Shown here: piece by piece, positions 48,486 to 60,700 of the stretch
Layout of the letters: every line of letters starts with the position of its first letter
Numbering within the stretch: position 1 is the stretch's first letter
Source of the DNA: Styela clava
Taxonomy: Eukaryota; Chordata; Ascidiacea; Stolidobranchia; Styelidae
Length of the DNA: 64,000 bases
Direction of reading: 5' to 3'
Assembly (NCBI RefSeq): GCF_964204865.1
Contig: NC_135251.1
Coordinates: forward strand, 16,430,001 to 16,494,000
Notes under the pieces: model-generated
What the model was told of the DNA's origin: nothing
The model's database searches: none
What the model saw: the letters and a program-made list of their open reading frames with translations, nothing else
Position numbers and translations under genes: made by a program

Positions 48486-50271
48486 CAACGCGAATATAGG
48501 ACTAAAAATACTTTTCCTAACAACGACTAAAATTGTAATTCGTATCTGGTGAAATTATTTAAAATACGAAATCTTTTAGAAATGCCCCAGAAGTGTTTAC
48601 ATGCTCATACTAGCAGGACATATTATGCTTAACTATTTTGAAGTGTTTAAAATAGAAATTAGTTTGCATCAATGTGGGGCTCCTTAAAATCAGTCCCCTT
48701 TGGTGAACACTCCTTCTATGTTTTAATCAGACTATAATCTAACATAACACATATATCTACATAATAACAATTGTTTTACCTTTATTTCTGATTGGTGATC
48801 CTCCAAAAGGCATGTTGTGGACTTAAAATAAACTTATTGCGTAACTAAAAGAGTAGACTGTATTTTACTTGCTTGCTCCGGCACGTTCCGGGTATTAATA
48901 GTTGTTAATTAAATTTCACTAAGCAACAGCTCTTGCGTACAATATGTATCGCGGATGACTAAGAACATCCCCGCAAATCTCTTTTATCTGATAAATTCCG
49001 GAAGTGACAGAGAAATCGCTTCTACTACTTTGGCCTATAACCTTTTTTGGTCATTCCATGTTTTATTAGCTAAACTGACGCCTAACACGCATGTATAATA
49101 AAATAGTAATCGAGTCATTCACACAGACACGCGAATGAGGATATCGCAAACATTTGCGTACAAATGTGAAATACATTTCATTTCATGCATTCAAAATCAG
49201 ATGCATAAGCGAAATGAACCAGAAGAGAAAACTCTGAAGTGATAAAAACATCGCAAGTATTTAAGAATGAGAGTTTCCCGTTCTAATCAGTTTTTTAAGG
49301 AAGATATAAAAAGCCTTCAGTTATACTGACATTGTTCCCCGAGAAATACCGTGGTATTTTCGGTATCTTTTCTCGTGTTTGGTTTTGTAATTTCGCTTCA
49401 AATTATATTCTTTCGTGACAGATATTACTTAAAAACACACCAGACACTTTGGTTTAACGTTGTAGTGGGTTGGGAATTACGTTCCCTCACAGTTTACCTC
49501 GGTCATCTTTTTTTACACTCATTGTATGATGAATTGTTATATTTGACTAATTTTATTACTTGTAGCGTGCGCAGGCCTAGTGATATTGTCAAAGAACATC
49601 CAATTTCGACTAAGTTGAGACTCCGGACCTAGCTGAAAAAAACTGGATCGCGCGGCGCTAAGCCAGCTCTGCGGTTCGTCACTGCTGTCCGCATGGCCAA
49701 TGCTTGAAAATGGAAGAGTGTATTTACTAAAATAAGGACGTCATTCCCATATTGGCACCGTCTTGACATTATAGATACAACATACATCCCAAGTTCGTAC
49801 TTCGGTGACGTTGAAGTAGATCGCAGTGTACCAGAGTAATTGTGCGAGAAATAAGTAAAATCTAGTTTGCTTTCTCGAAGTTCATATCAACTCACGAAAC
49901 AGAATCAAATTGAACTTTTATTTATCATACAATGAAAAAGAGAGCAATGCTCAAATACATGGGTCCCCTATTCGCAAGTGACTAAGGGAGAAGATTTGAC
50001 TTAATTAACCGCCGTAGACTTGATTTGAGACTCTTAAGATAATTTTGAGAGTAAGTCCTTAAAACAGAAAAATACACCAGTAAAATACAATTTACAACGT
50101 AGATGTCGCATTGAACTTGTTGCAGCAATAACCAGGTCGTGTTGATTCCGAGGTAAGTGTCGTCAACACATTATTGCATCGTAGTTTTTATGAAATTCAA
50201 CGAAGCTCGGACTTACCTTGAATCAGAAACGAGATAAACGCAGCCATCGAATCAAACAATATCTTATAGAA
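48486..50271. other. no gene supported
   Basis: A TATAAAA at 49305 precedes an open frame (49351-49632, +), but that frame begins with GTG, has no ATG and shows no domain. The remainder is AT-rich with no recognised repeats. Confidence 0.35.
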
Positions 50272-50281
50272 TCTGCGGCGC

Positions 50282-50460
50282 GGCGGTGTGGCTCATCGTT
50301 CTAAGCGTTAGGAATACACTCGCCACCGTACCTCTAATTACCCTACGTGGGTTCGAATTCTATGAGGGATGGTATTCCGCTGGTCGGTTACGGCTTCCTC
50401 CACCGCACCTCTAGATATGTAAAAAAACACCTATAAATATGTAAACCTTTCCCTTATTCT
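50282..50460 (+). repeat. SINE derived from a tRNA-Leu-like sequence
   Basis: The head GGCGGTGTGGCTCATCGTTC followed by TAAGCG, and GTGGGTTCGAATTC 65 bases later, match the A-box/D-loop and B-box/T-loop of tRNA-Leu. The acceptor and anticodon stems no longer pair well. A non-tRNA body (GGTCGGTTACGGCTTCCTCC onward) follows, as in a SINE. It is not a functional tRNA. The 3' end is approximate. Confidence 0.6.
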
Positions 50461-50681
50461 ATCCATCTACATTGTATTGGGTTTCGCGAACCCCCAGGGG
50501 TTCACGAGAAGGTTTCCAGAGGTACTTGGACGCCAGTCGAGTTTTTGTGTGTTGCTGTTTTTAATACCTCTCATTACTAGGCTAACCATACGTCCCGCTT
50601 TTTAGCGTCTTGTCCCGCAGTCCCGACAAGTCACCCAAATGTCCCGCTTTGGCGTTCAGCCATCCAGCATAATACACGAAC

Positions 50682-50884
50682 GGTGACCGTACATTCGAAC
50701 CCATGTATATTTGAAACCATGTGTATATCCGTGGGTTCAATCTATATGTGGGTGCTAAACCCCATGGGTTAGGGTTAGTATGGGTTCAAATATCCGTACG
50801 ACAAAAAAAATTCCATAGGTGCAATAGTATGCAGGTGCAGTTGTCGTGGGTTCAAATGTACGTGGGTTCAAATGTAATGGAACC
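50682..50884. mobile_element. family B element with perfect 9-bp duplication
   Basis: Begins GGTGACCGTACATTCGAACC and ends TTCAAATGTAATGGAACC. The 9-bp word TACACGAAC flanks it exactly (50673-50681 and 50885-50893). Its sequence is the reverse complement of the copy at 48313-48476, with about 40 extra bases of unit repeats. Confidence 0.9.
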
Positions 50885-51008
50885 TACACGAACATGTTCT
50901 CGTTATTTCTGTGTAGCGCAGCGCTAGCCTACTTACTGAAGGTGAATGCGTTTGTTTCCCGCTAACATTGTCAGGAAACGTATCGCATGCAAAACCAATA
51001 CTAATTAG

Positions 51009-54002
51009 CAGTGACGGCGCGTGGTCATTTTGACAACCGCGGCAAGCTACTGCGGGACCAAGTCACCCCCATCTACGGGGACAGGATGAGCGCTGTAAGT
51101 TCTCCCATCATTTTATGAGTATAAAAACCATTCCATCGGTAACAACCAATCAGCAAAAGCGACAATTTTTAACGATAAGAAAGTGTCTTTAAACCCGGTC
51201 CAAGTCAAGGGATTAATAAATATAGACATAGTTTATTTTGAAACCTCTTTCAAAAGGAAAGGCAATATTTACCCAGATAAATACAATGACATATTAACAG
51301 AAACTTCGGGAAAGCAGACAAAACCTAAAATAAGGTTTAAAACGTTACTATGAAGAAAGAAAAGTTAATGCAAAGATAAGGACATGCGTCGCTCACTCAT
51401 AGATATATATGCTGCTAGACTTCTACTGCTTGAACATATATGCAACACGCCGCGGTTTCTTGGAAGCAAAATGCTCAATAACGCGCTGATTAAAGTCATG
51501 CATCCCAGAAATAACGTCTCTGTGAATGGATAAAACAGCCAAGGAATTTAATCTATCTTGCTTCATTGTGTTTCTGAGATACGTTTTAATACGCTTCAGC
51601 GTGCTGAATGTTCGCTCTGCGTCGGCGGAAGAAATAGGCGTCGTCAAAATGATGTCCAGAAATTTTGCAGACGCCGCAAAGGTAGTTACTAGAGTGTTAT
51701 CTATGAGGAACCCATAGAGCGCGCAAGTTGATGTGATGTTCAAAAAAGTTTGATTGGTGTATATACATTGCAATTCATTTTCCAAATTACCCACGTTTAT
51801 CATGGGGTAAAATTTGGAGACAGTAGCCAACAAATATATGGGAAATTGACGTGCAAATTTTGAAACGCGGCAAGGTGTTCAGTGCGCAGACGATCGCCTA
51901 TTCGATTCACCAGAATGTCACAGCATTCCTTTGCAGACAAAATCAAACGCTGCGTTGTTTGCCCGCGGCGTGAAGAAGCACTCCATGTGTCGTCGTATTT
52001 TATTGTTTCCCGGATACGAGATACAGCATCGCAGAAGTCTGAAATACACGACTGCACAGACGCTCCATCCATTAGCCTTGACTGCAATGCGCCGTATAAT
52101 ACATCCACGTGATAGAATATTGTGGAGAAAAAATGAAAACACACCATCTTCTAGCAGACGCTTTAGACCTGCCGCCTCCCTCACAGAGCGTTCGTCCCAA
52201 ACCGGAGAGCTCTGAATGCCATTGAAACACTCAATGAGCTCAGACCTAATTTCGGACACGCCCTGCATCACGCGCGATTGGAAGTTCCAACGTGTTGGTG
52301 CACAAGCTGAGAGACGGCGGCTACATATCTGGCGAAGGAGGTCAGAGCGCTTCGGCGAAACGGAAAAAAATGAAGAAAACCCCGAAACATTTGCAAAAAA
52401 TATACGGACGAGAGGGGTATCAAGACACATATTTTTAATAACGAGGTTAAATTGGTGTGCATAACAATGTAAAAAATGCGCATGAGGAAAATCTTCTTTT
52501 ATATAAACTTGAACACCATGTTTCGACCCACTCATGACTGCCGCGCCGTCATAAGTTTGAGCTATCAATTTTGACTTCGCGTTGTAAGGCTGTAGCACTT
52601 CTTTCAGTACAGCCGATATCCCGCAAGCCGTGCGATCAACGATTGGTACAAAGCTGTGAAGTCTCTCGGTAGGTTTAGCATCTTTCACAAACCGAAAAAT
52701 CACAGCCAGTTGGGAAACGACGTGATGTCAGTTGTCTCGTCAGACTGAATCGAAAGGAACTGGCAATTCTCAATTTCCAGAGCCAAATGTTGTAAATAAA
52801 TTTTATACATTGAGTCGAGCAAATCATTTTGGATATCCTTAGATGTCCCTTTCGAAACAGTTGCGGCATCAAGATGATCTCTCAATACTGTATCTAGGGA
52901 TGCGGTGTATTCCACCATATCCAAAAATACCCCTTTATTAGAAGAGCCAGCCCGTTCATCGTGCCCACGGAGGGACAGCTCGTGACAACCAATGAACTTC
53001 AAAACATCTATCAATCGACCGAGAACATGGCGGTTTTTCTCGACGTTTTGGTTGTGCCGACGAATAGAAACCGCGCGTCCTTCATCCAACTGTGCTGCAA
53101 TATTAACATTTCCGAATGTTCGGTATTTTACTGCATTGTCCAGATGCTCCATAGAAGATTGATGATCCCTGGCACGCTCGGAAAGATGTTTAAGATCTCT
53201 AAAACCAAATTTACACCAACGTGAGTCATGGGCGGTAGCAAAAAGTAGGCAATAAAAACAAAAAAGTGCATTTTTGTCCTCGCTGTAACACAACCATTCG
53301 TGTTTTTTATACCAAGTTTCTGCGCAGAATGTACGCCGACGCTTTCCTCCGTCATGGGATTGTTCCAGTAAACAATTTTTTGGTTGATAAGGCCCAAGAC
53401 GTTGTACCTCTAATTTTTGTTCCAGCGGTAGCTGCGAAAACGGAGTGCGAAGTAGTGCATCAACCTTATTCATTATGAGGTCTAAGGCTAAGAAATGCGA
53501 AGCCGGAAAGAAGTGAGGAGCTCAAAAGGAATGTGGAAAATCGAAAGCAAATAGACTAAAGGTCTCTAACTGATTCAAATAGCGAAAAAAGCGACAAAAA
53601 CGAAGGCGAGGAAACTATCAACTCTTCAAGCAACCAACGAACGAGAAGGAATGCGTGAATATGTCAACACGTTGTTGTAAGAAACGTCGGCATTGTGTCG
53701 TCATAATTTCGGGCTAGCCCCGATGATTTATTAAAAGAAACAGAAAATAAACGAGACAAACGCGGCGAGTGGAAGATAAAAGAGAGAATACGATATACAA
53801 TGAGCAACCGGGGCAAAATCGGCGTCGCCCCGTCGACGTTCGGCGAAGGCTTTGCGAGCGAAAAATGAACCATGTCGGGAGAATATGGCTAGTGTAGACA
53901 GTCTGTGCAACCGATATTGAGGTATTTTTCGAATATTTTTTATTATACCGAAAAAACAACCGGGGCATTGCCCCGGTTGGCCCTATTGACGCGTCGCCAC
54001 TG
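51009..54002 (-). mobile_element. full-length hAT transposon, 2,994 bp
   Basis: Left end CAGTGACGGCGCGTGG, right end the reverse complement of CAGTGGCGACGCGTCAATAG. The flanks are an exact 8-bp duplication CTAATTAG (51001-51008 and 54003-54010). The minus strand carries a transposase gene covering most of the interior, broken by frameshifts. The intact duplication implies a fairly recent insertion. It lies within an older repeat cluster. Confidence 0.95.
51423..53473 (-). pseudogene. hAT transposase (ZMYM1-like type), at least three frameshifts
   Basis: Reading leftwards from an ATG at 53473: a TTF-type zinc finger (FCFYCLLF...HQSSMEH) at about residues 60-115, then a catalytic-core segment with SIQSDETTDIT at the first acidic position. 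A frameshift follows near 52710. The next frame contains AQTYDGAAVMSG and HCYAHQFNLVIKN, the RNase H-like core. A second shift lies near 52135 and a third near 51825, before the C-terminal dimerisation region (PISSADAERTFSTLKRIKTY, RLNSLAVLSIHRD) ending at 51423. All domains of a ZMYM1-like hAT transposase are present in order, so only the shifts break it. Sequencing error cannot be excluded. If the shifts are real it is inactive; an intact sister copy would be expected elsewhere. Confidence 0.9.
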
Positions 54003-54010
54003 CTAATTAG

Positions 54011-54650
54011 TCTAAATTCGAATTATTTGTACCGGTATCGTGAAGGTCAATTCCTTTCTATTTTTCGAACTGAACCCGATATTTGGACACAGAACATGCG
54101 CATGAATTCTCAATGACAATTTGGTCAATGAAGACAGCCGTGATAGCTTCAAATGTAGACCTATGTAGTAAAATCGAATAATGTAAAGTTACAAAATCAC
54201 AGCTAAAGGGTCGTTGTCTTTAGAGGCGTTCCACTTTGAAGTCACAAAAAATGTGATAACCCTATTTATTACTACCAGAGGAAAATGCGTGTGGATTGAA
54301 ACTAGATGCTAATTGAAACGTAGATTTTCCCTAATGTTGCGTTGTTGTGATTGTGACGCAACAATGTGAAATTCACGGCTTTGCAGGCAAACTATGTAAT
54401 CTCAAAAAACAGCGTGCTTAATAAGACTTGGGAGAGATTTTAAGAATTCATTAGGCGGAGGACAAGGGCAATAATATCATCACGAAAATTTAATTTAGTT
54501 ACATTTGGTCAATAAATTGTTTCAACAAATCGTTAGTCAATATCTCACAACTCTGTTCGGTGTCCGATTACCGGGGGTTCACGTTGATTGTTTCGTCACT
54601 CGGGGGGGTACTTGACAGAAAAAAGGTTGAGAACCCCTGCTCTACAAGCT
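54011..54650. mobile_element. right part of an older hAT element
   Basis: The block ends GGTTGAGAACCCCTG at about 54626-54640, a hAT terminus, preceded by GGGGGGTACTTGACAG. A matching internal left part, CGAACCCCCAGGGGTTCACG, lies near 50487-50506. The family B element and the full-length hAT appear to have inserted into this older copy. The left terminus is not certain. Confidence 0.5.
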
Positions 54651-54651
54651 G

Positions 54652-54842
54652 ACGAAGTTTTCCGAGAGATAAAAGCGCGCATTTTCACGTGTCTCGGTTG
54701 GTTCGCCTAAGGGAAGGATTATTACGCCAGGAAACCTTCAGTAAATCAGTTTCAGTAAATGGTTCAAGAATAGAGCAAAATGGTGTTGAAAAAGACGTAA
54801 GAATTCAGGTCTCGCTGCAAATGCCACACAATTCCATTTAAA
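54652..54842 (+). other. open stretch of about 63 codons, no start
   Basis: The frame reads through SRLVRLREGLLRQETFSKSV and SRIEQNGVEKDVRIQVSLQ to a stop at 54842, with protein-like composition but no ATG or clear acceptor. It might be an exon fragment of an unknown gene or transposon. Confidence 0.2.
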
Positions 54843-55533
54843 AAAAGATGTTGCTGGGGGCCATGGCCCCTCTGCTACGCTCATGCCTGTGAGTGGTTTG
54901 TCTCAACTCCGAACTCGAACCTTTATAGCTAATACTCGGGACTAGACTCAAGAATAGTGTGACAGATGATTCGATTTATTCGCTGAACAGAATTTGGGGA
55001 CTCGCACCGAACATTGTCATCCAACACATAACACTTCGATTTACTTTTCACGTAAAAATCGCTCATCTATGTTACAGATATCTTTTTATCCACCTCACAC
55101 TATGTGATAGATATTAAAAAAATCAGTCTGGAGCAAATTATTTGAATATTATTCATATAACAAAATAAACGAAAGAGCTACTCCATTGTCATGGAAATGA
55201 CAAACAGAATCGGATGAGATCACAAAATAAAATACAGTAATTTTTCAATTAAAAATACTGACAAATGGCCATATCATCATTTCATAATCCATCTACTTGA
55301 ATACGGAACATTACTGGTTGCTAAATATCTATTAATTATATCTAAATGCAAATATGTACCAATACATAACACAAACAACCAAATTATTTCGGAATGTTAG
55401 TACCATATGAACTGTCACATTGACAATAAATTTTGACTGTCAGACGAAAAGGATATAAGTAGCATAGACCCTTTTGGCACATTACAAACCAATGTCTATG
55501 ATCAATCCATATTTCCTAAATATTCCTTTAAAG

Positions 55534-55821
55534 CAGTGGTTCTCAAACCCCACAATGACAATTTTCATGAAATGATGTGGAGCTAGTTAAAAATATTTGT
55601 TAGATTTGATCTCACCCACCTTATTTTAAATATTTATATCTTTTCATTGCTTAGAGATTGCAAGTCCATCCACATATTTTTAACTCGTTTCAAATAAAAC
55701 ATACTTTCGCCTTACTATCTGTTATTTGAAGCTTATTGTAAGCTAGTTATTTTTGAGGTGGGGCGCGAGACTTGATAAATTCTAAAAAAGGAACACGGTT
55801 AAAAAACTTTGAGAACCAATG
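55534..55821. mobile_element. short hAT MITE, 288 bp
   Basis: Starts CAGTGGTTCTCAAAC and ends CTTTGAGAACCAATG. Flanks CTTTAAAG (55526-55533) and CTTTAAAA (55822-55829), an 8-bp duplication with one mismatch. Non-coding. Confidence 0.85.
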
Positions 55822-55829
55822 CTTTAAAA

Positions 55830-57792
55830 ATATCTACTACTGCTAAAACTACACCGTGTCCTTGATAGAACTGATTTTCAAAAGAACGCTAAAACGACAG
55901 GCAAAAAGGTAATTAGGTGAATTGAAAAGTATATTTAAGGTAAGATCATTTAAAATTATAACTTGATTTATATAATAGGATTAAAAATGTATATATGAAT
56001 GATTGAAAATATCGGAGTACCATAATCAGTTACAGTTATATAATTGCAGCATCTACAGACAAATACAGTGAAATTATTACAAAATTGTTGAAACTATCAA
56101 AGCTAAATAAATCACAATGATAAAAATATGACGATGATGAAAATAGGTATTAGAAAAAAATCATTTCTAAATTTAAATCCTGGAATAAATCATGATGTTG
56201 CTCAAATTGAAGAAACATGACTTCATGATCAGCTAAGCGTGAGTTCGTCTTTCTATAGCAATCTACAGATAGAGGTGATGCTTGAAAGATAAACATTCTA
56301 TAGGCAGCAGAGAAGAAACTAAAGGGGGGTGTACGGAGTTGTCACAAAGATTTTTAGGAATTCTGAAATAAACTTGAAGAAACAGAACCCAGATCATTTG
56401 AAACATATTCTAGAGAAAACTTGACTTTTGTGCAAAGCATCCTAGATTACTGAAACTTTTGTGTATAATCATACACAAACAGAAGCTCAAGTGTTAGTTA
56501 AACTTTCTTCGTTATCATAAAGTGAAGTCCTCTGAATCTGGGTATGTATCATAGAATCTATGATACCCAGAGGTTCAGAAGACTTTACAATAACAAAAAA
56601 AGTTGATATAACACTTGAACTTGTGTTTGTGACATAGAATATACAGTTTTAATTTTTGATATACAAAAATACAGTGATTAACAGTGGGGAACAGTTTATG
56701 AAAAAGCACTTTCAATAATCAACAGACCAATAAGTATATTTGAATGCACACTTACTATTATTGTAGCATAATCATTAAGATTAAAAATTTATATGATTCC
56801 CAAATTATTTTATTCCACAATTATCCCAGTCATAATATAAATTGCTTAATGAAGTACTGAAAAGAAAGCAGCAAATGAACAAAGCAAAAATAAAAATTTC
56901 AAAACGAGCAGAATCAAAAATAGAAGTTAGCATGGAACATTCAAGTCTTGAAAAAAACAATTAAAGTATTCAAATTGGAGAGTACGATAGTCAATGTATT
57001 ATTTATACTACAGATTTATATTTACAGTGACACACAAAATCCATAAAAGTACATTTAAAAATAGACAGAAAAAAGGTGTAGATATTTACATTCATGTAAA
57101 TCTGCCACTCAACTATACACCAGATGGAGATGTTTTATTACATAGTCGTCAGGTGAAAGTATCCCAGATGTATAAATTAGACATGGTTTTTATCTTTTTT
57201 TGTTAAATGGCCTCAAGATTAATATCACCATGCTCACCACAGCATATCTTAAACCAACATTTACCATAATCATGACTTTAGAAATTAAAAACGAGAAAAA
57301 TATGTGGGCTGATGCAGTATGGTTAGGAAAAAGGTTGGATATTTGGTACCATTGCATTTGATTTTTGTTGAATACTATAACTAGGCTAATAATGTATTTT
57401 GGTTACATTCAGTTTTCTATCTCGAGCAAAAACAAAATTCCTAATTAGTATATAAATTCAACTTACGGTATGTACAACCTGTGACAGTTCTATGTTGAGA
57501 CTTTAACCACATTTTGGCCATTAAAGAGGTAAACTCAAAATGATAAAATTGTTCATATGGCAGACCTTTTAACGACCCTTTAATCGGGTACCAACCAGTT
57601 GAAACTAGTTCAGATTCAATCTCCCTTATAAATTGGAGCACATCTAAAACAAAAGTTTTGAGAAACTCTCTAACCTAATATTATCACCACATAAAAACAA
57701 TGCGAAAAAATGAAGAAAATAGAATTGAAAACAGCAAAGGCAACGAGGTTAAAACTTCCACTGCATAATTAGTGACTTTGCCATAATCTATG
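55830..57792. other. intergenic, USH1G-like 3' side
   Basis: Very AT-rich. It should hold the 3' UTR of the USH1G-like gene near 57.5-57.8 kb. The minus frame at 57441-57641 is probably chance. The only notable item is the long inverted repeat at 56455-56650. Confidence 0.45.
56455..56650. repeat. long imperfect palindrome, arms of about 90-100 bp
   Basis: The centre lies near 56553 (ATCATAGAATCTATGAT). Outward, the arms pair through CTCTGAATCTGGGTAT / ATACCCAGAGGTTCAG, AAAGTGAAGTC / GACTTTAC, CTCAAGTGTTA / TAACACTTGA and ACACAAACAGAAG / CTTGTGTTTGTG. RNA from this stretch would fold into one long hairpin. It could be a fold-back MITE or a hairpin-RNA locus. Confidence 0.8.
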
Positions 57793-60700
57793 TTAGAATT
57801 CAGTGAGTTCCATTTCAACATTAGATTCCAATGCAGCCTTTCGTTCATCAATTGCATTCTTAATTTTCTTGCGTGGACCAAATGCCAGGCCGAGTTCTTT
57901 CAGATCATCCAACGTGAATGTCATTAAAACTTCCATTTCAACCTTCTCTTCCTAAATTAATTTAAATAGTCAATATTAGTCTTTTCCAATCTGATGCCAG
58001 ACATGCACATTCTTTATAGGACGATAATTCAAGCCTTTCAATGCCCAAAAAAGCCCTGTAGCTTATTCATGACTTTTGCTCTTAGCAAAGCCCATGGGTG
58101 CAAGGGGGCGGTATATTGTGAAATATCACTGTATCAACACGGCACCTTCTTTCTTTGTTTACGATCCAAGTTGCTAGGGATCTGAATCTTTTTGATTCTG
58201 CATTGTCTACCTAATTATTACACCCTAAGTGAGGGGATGGGCATGAAAATAAATATCTGAATATATTTAAAATGATTTGGTAAATTATAGTATGTAAGTT
58301 AATGATTTTATGGATAATCACATTATTTCATTTCAAAATACCTTATCTTTAAGTTGAAATCTTACTTTTATCCAATGCAGGAGGCTATTTATTTAGGGTA
58401 TTTAAACAAAAATATTTTCTTATTTATCAGGGGGGTGAGAAGTTTGTACCCTTGAGGGGTTTTTTCAAGATGAAAAACATAATTTTTTTTCATCAAATCT
58501 AATTTAAAGATTTTGCATAATATATTCTTGCATGATTTTTAAATTTTTTAAAGAAAACATAAAAAATATAAATTATACCGAAACGGAGATTAAAATAAGC
58601 AAAACAAACCTTGAATAATTTGGAATATTCAGAAAGATATAAACTTGCGAGAAACGTGTCAACTTCTGATGGTTCATCAAAACCATTGTTTATATCATCA
58701 TCGTCATCTGACCATCCATTACTGGGATCCTGAACCATTGGAAATGAACCAAGACTGGAAGAAGCACCGGCCCCATTAAACACTGAAACAATTAACAAAA
58801 TGTCAACTAGATTACAAGAATAAAAATTCGCCATATGCATGTAACACAAACCCACACTTAACATCCGGGGCCTTCCGGCTAGCAGGCTTAACATGGATAA
58901 CCATTAACTAACCACTATATCAAATAGTAATACAAATGGATAGTGATTGTTAATAATCCCTTATTTCTGTTTTATACTTATAGACTTCTGAAAGATATAT
59001 GCAAAAATGTGTAAAAACAGTGAAAAACCGTGCAACAACCCTTAAAAAACAGTGAAAAAACGTGACAATCCGCACCTTGCAAAAGCGTGCAATTTTCCTC
59101 ATATTGTTTTAATAGAAATGCAATCAAATACTATAATATTAGAATAGACCCAAATGACAAAAAAATACATAAAAATTTTAACATCATGCTCTCATGCATC
59201 ACCTAATAGTGTTAGTGCAAAACATAGTTGTTTGTATGAACAGGATTGATAATAGTAAAAATCATAAAATTGATTGTAAAGATTTATAGAATGGAATGCC
59301 AGTATATTTCAATTGTGCTTCAACAAACAACACTTCTTTCCTATTCATAAATTCAATTTGCATTACAGGGTTATTTTTTTTTCCATTGGCACTGTTTTTT
59401 CATATAGTCCATATATGACCGACTAGCTGTATGGAAACAGAATTTTCAACAAATTTAGTTTGATAATAATAATTAATATGAAGGATTCATACTCTTTAGT
59501 AGTTTATAGTCGTAACCTTGCACTTTTAGATTAGTAACAATGTAGTTTAATGTAAATGGCACAAAGCTGAAAACCAAGAAATAGTAAAAACTTACCTTGA
59601 CTACTACTGGAGGGAATATCACTGTCATCTTCTCTTTCTGCATCTGCTGCTGCAGAATACATTGAATTTGCCAACTTAAAATTGGACCTGGAGAAAAAGG
59701 TTTACAATTTTCAAGTTCTATGGAATGTAAATTACTTGTCGTCAACAAATTTCTTGACTACCAAATTGATCAACAAACAATGGCAGATCAAGGACTGTCC
59801 ATAATTCAAACTATTTTGTATTCTAAAATTCTGCTAGTTGTGATAATCTGGATGTGTTTCGAGGTATCCAGGGCAAATATTAGGATTTCGGAAAAGTTTT
59901 ATTTAAAAATACTACATAGAAACAGGGGGATCTTCAAGCTGAAATTTAATCATAGTTTGAAGTAATATTCACCAAAGTATTTCAATAAGTTTAAAAGTTT
60001 AAAATATATGTCATCTCAATGTCTCAAAACAGTTTTTTACCGTTTGTCCCCGAAGCAATCGATATTTTAGTTTCGTTAAATTTGACATAAATGAAAATTT
60101 TACTATAAAAGTGATCTGTATTTTTGAAAATATAGCAAATAGAGCAAATTTTTGAATATGTTTGGACTAAATTTGCTGAGCACTGCTAGATTGTGCCCAA
60201 ATTTCTCAAAGCGGAAATTTAATAATGATAATGTTTGATAATATCAAACCTTCGTTCTTGTTTCACTAGGAAAGCTAACCAAGGTCTTCAGCCTTGCACT
60301 GTTACAAAACTTTTAGTCAATTATTTTAATAACCTCATAATGAATCTGTTGTTTAATATTGTTTAGATATTGCATTTCTGCACAAAACCAAGTAAATGTT
60401 TGCTACGATAAATATTGACCTAAGAACATGGAGGATTATGCCCAAGATTAATTAATATGCAATAAAGCCAGTGCTCCAGAAGTGTGTGTGCCAATATGGA
60501 GATAGCTAATTTTGTTTAATTTTGTTTGCCTACTTTACATCAAGTTGTGTAAAGGGACTAAAACCCATGGGAAAGGGGTATATTCACTTGGCTAACACAG
60601 ACAGTACCCGAACTCGTGATAGAACTGAAATATAGAAAATCGTAATAAAATAATGGCCTAACCCTAACCTGGTACACACACTACGAGAGTACCAGAATGC

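Noticed and set aside
49351-49632. Frame of 93 codons preceded by a TATA-like sequence
   Set aside because: No ATG start, hydrophobic AT-rich composition, no family; the TATA match is likely chance.
50282-50372. Functional tRNA-Leu gene
   Set aside because: A and B boxes fit, but the acceptor and anticodon stems do not pair, so it is better read as a SINE head.
51526-53478. Several + strand frames across 51.5-53.5 kb
   Set aside because: Antisense shadows of the minus-strand hAT transposase.
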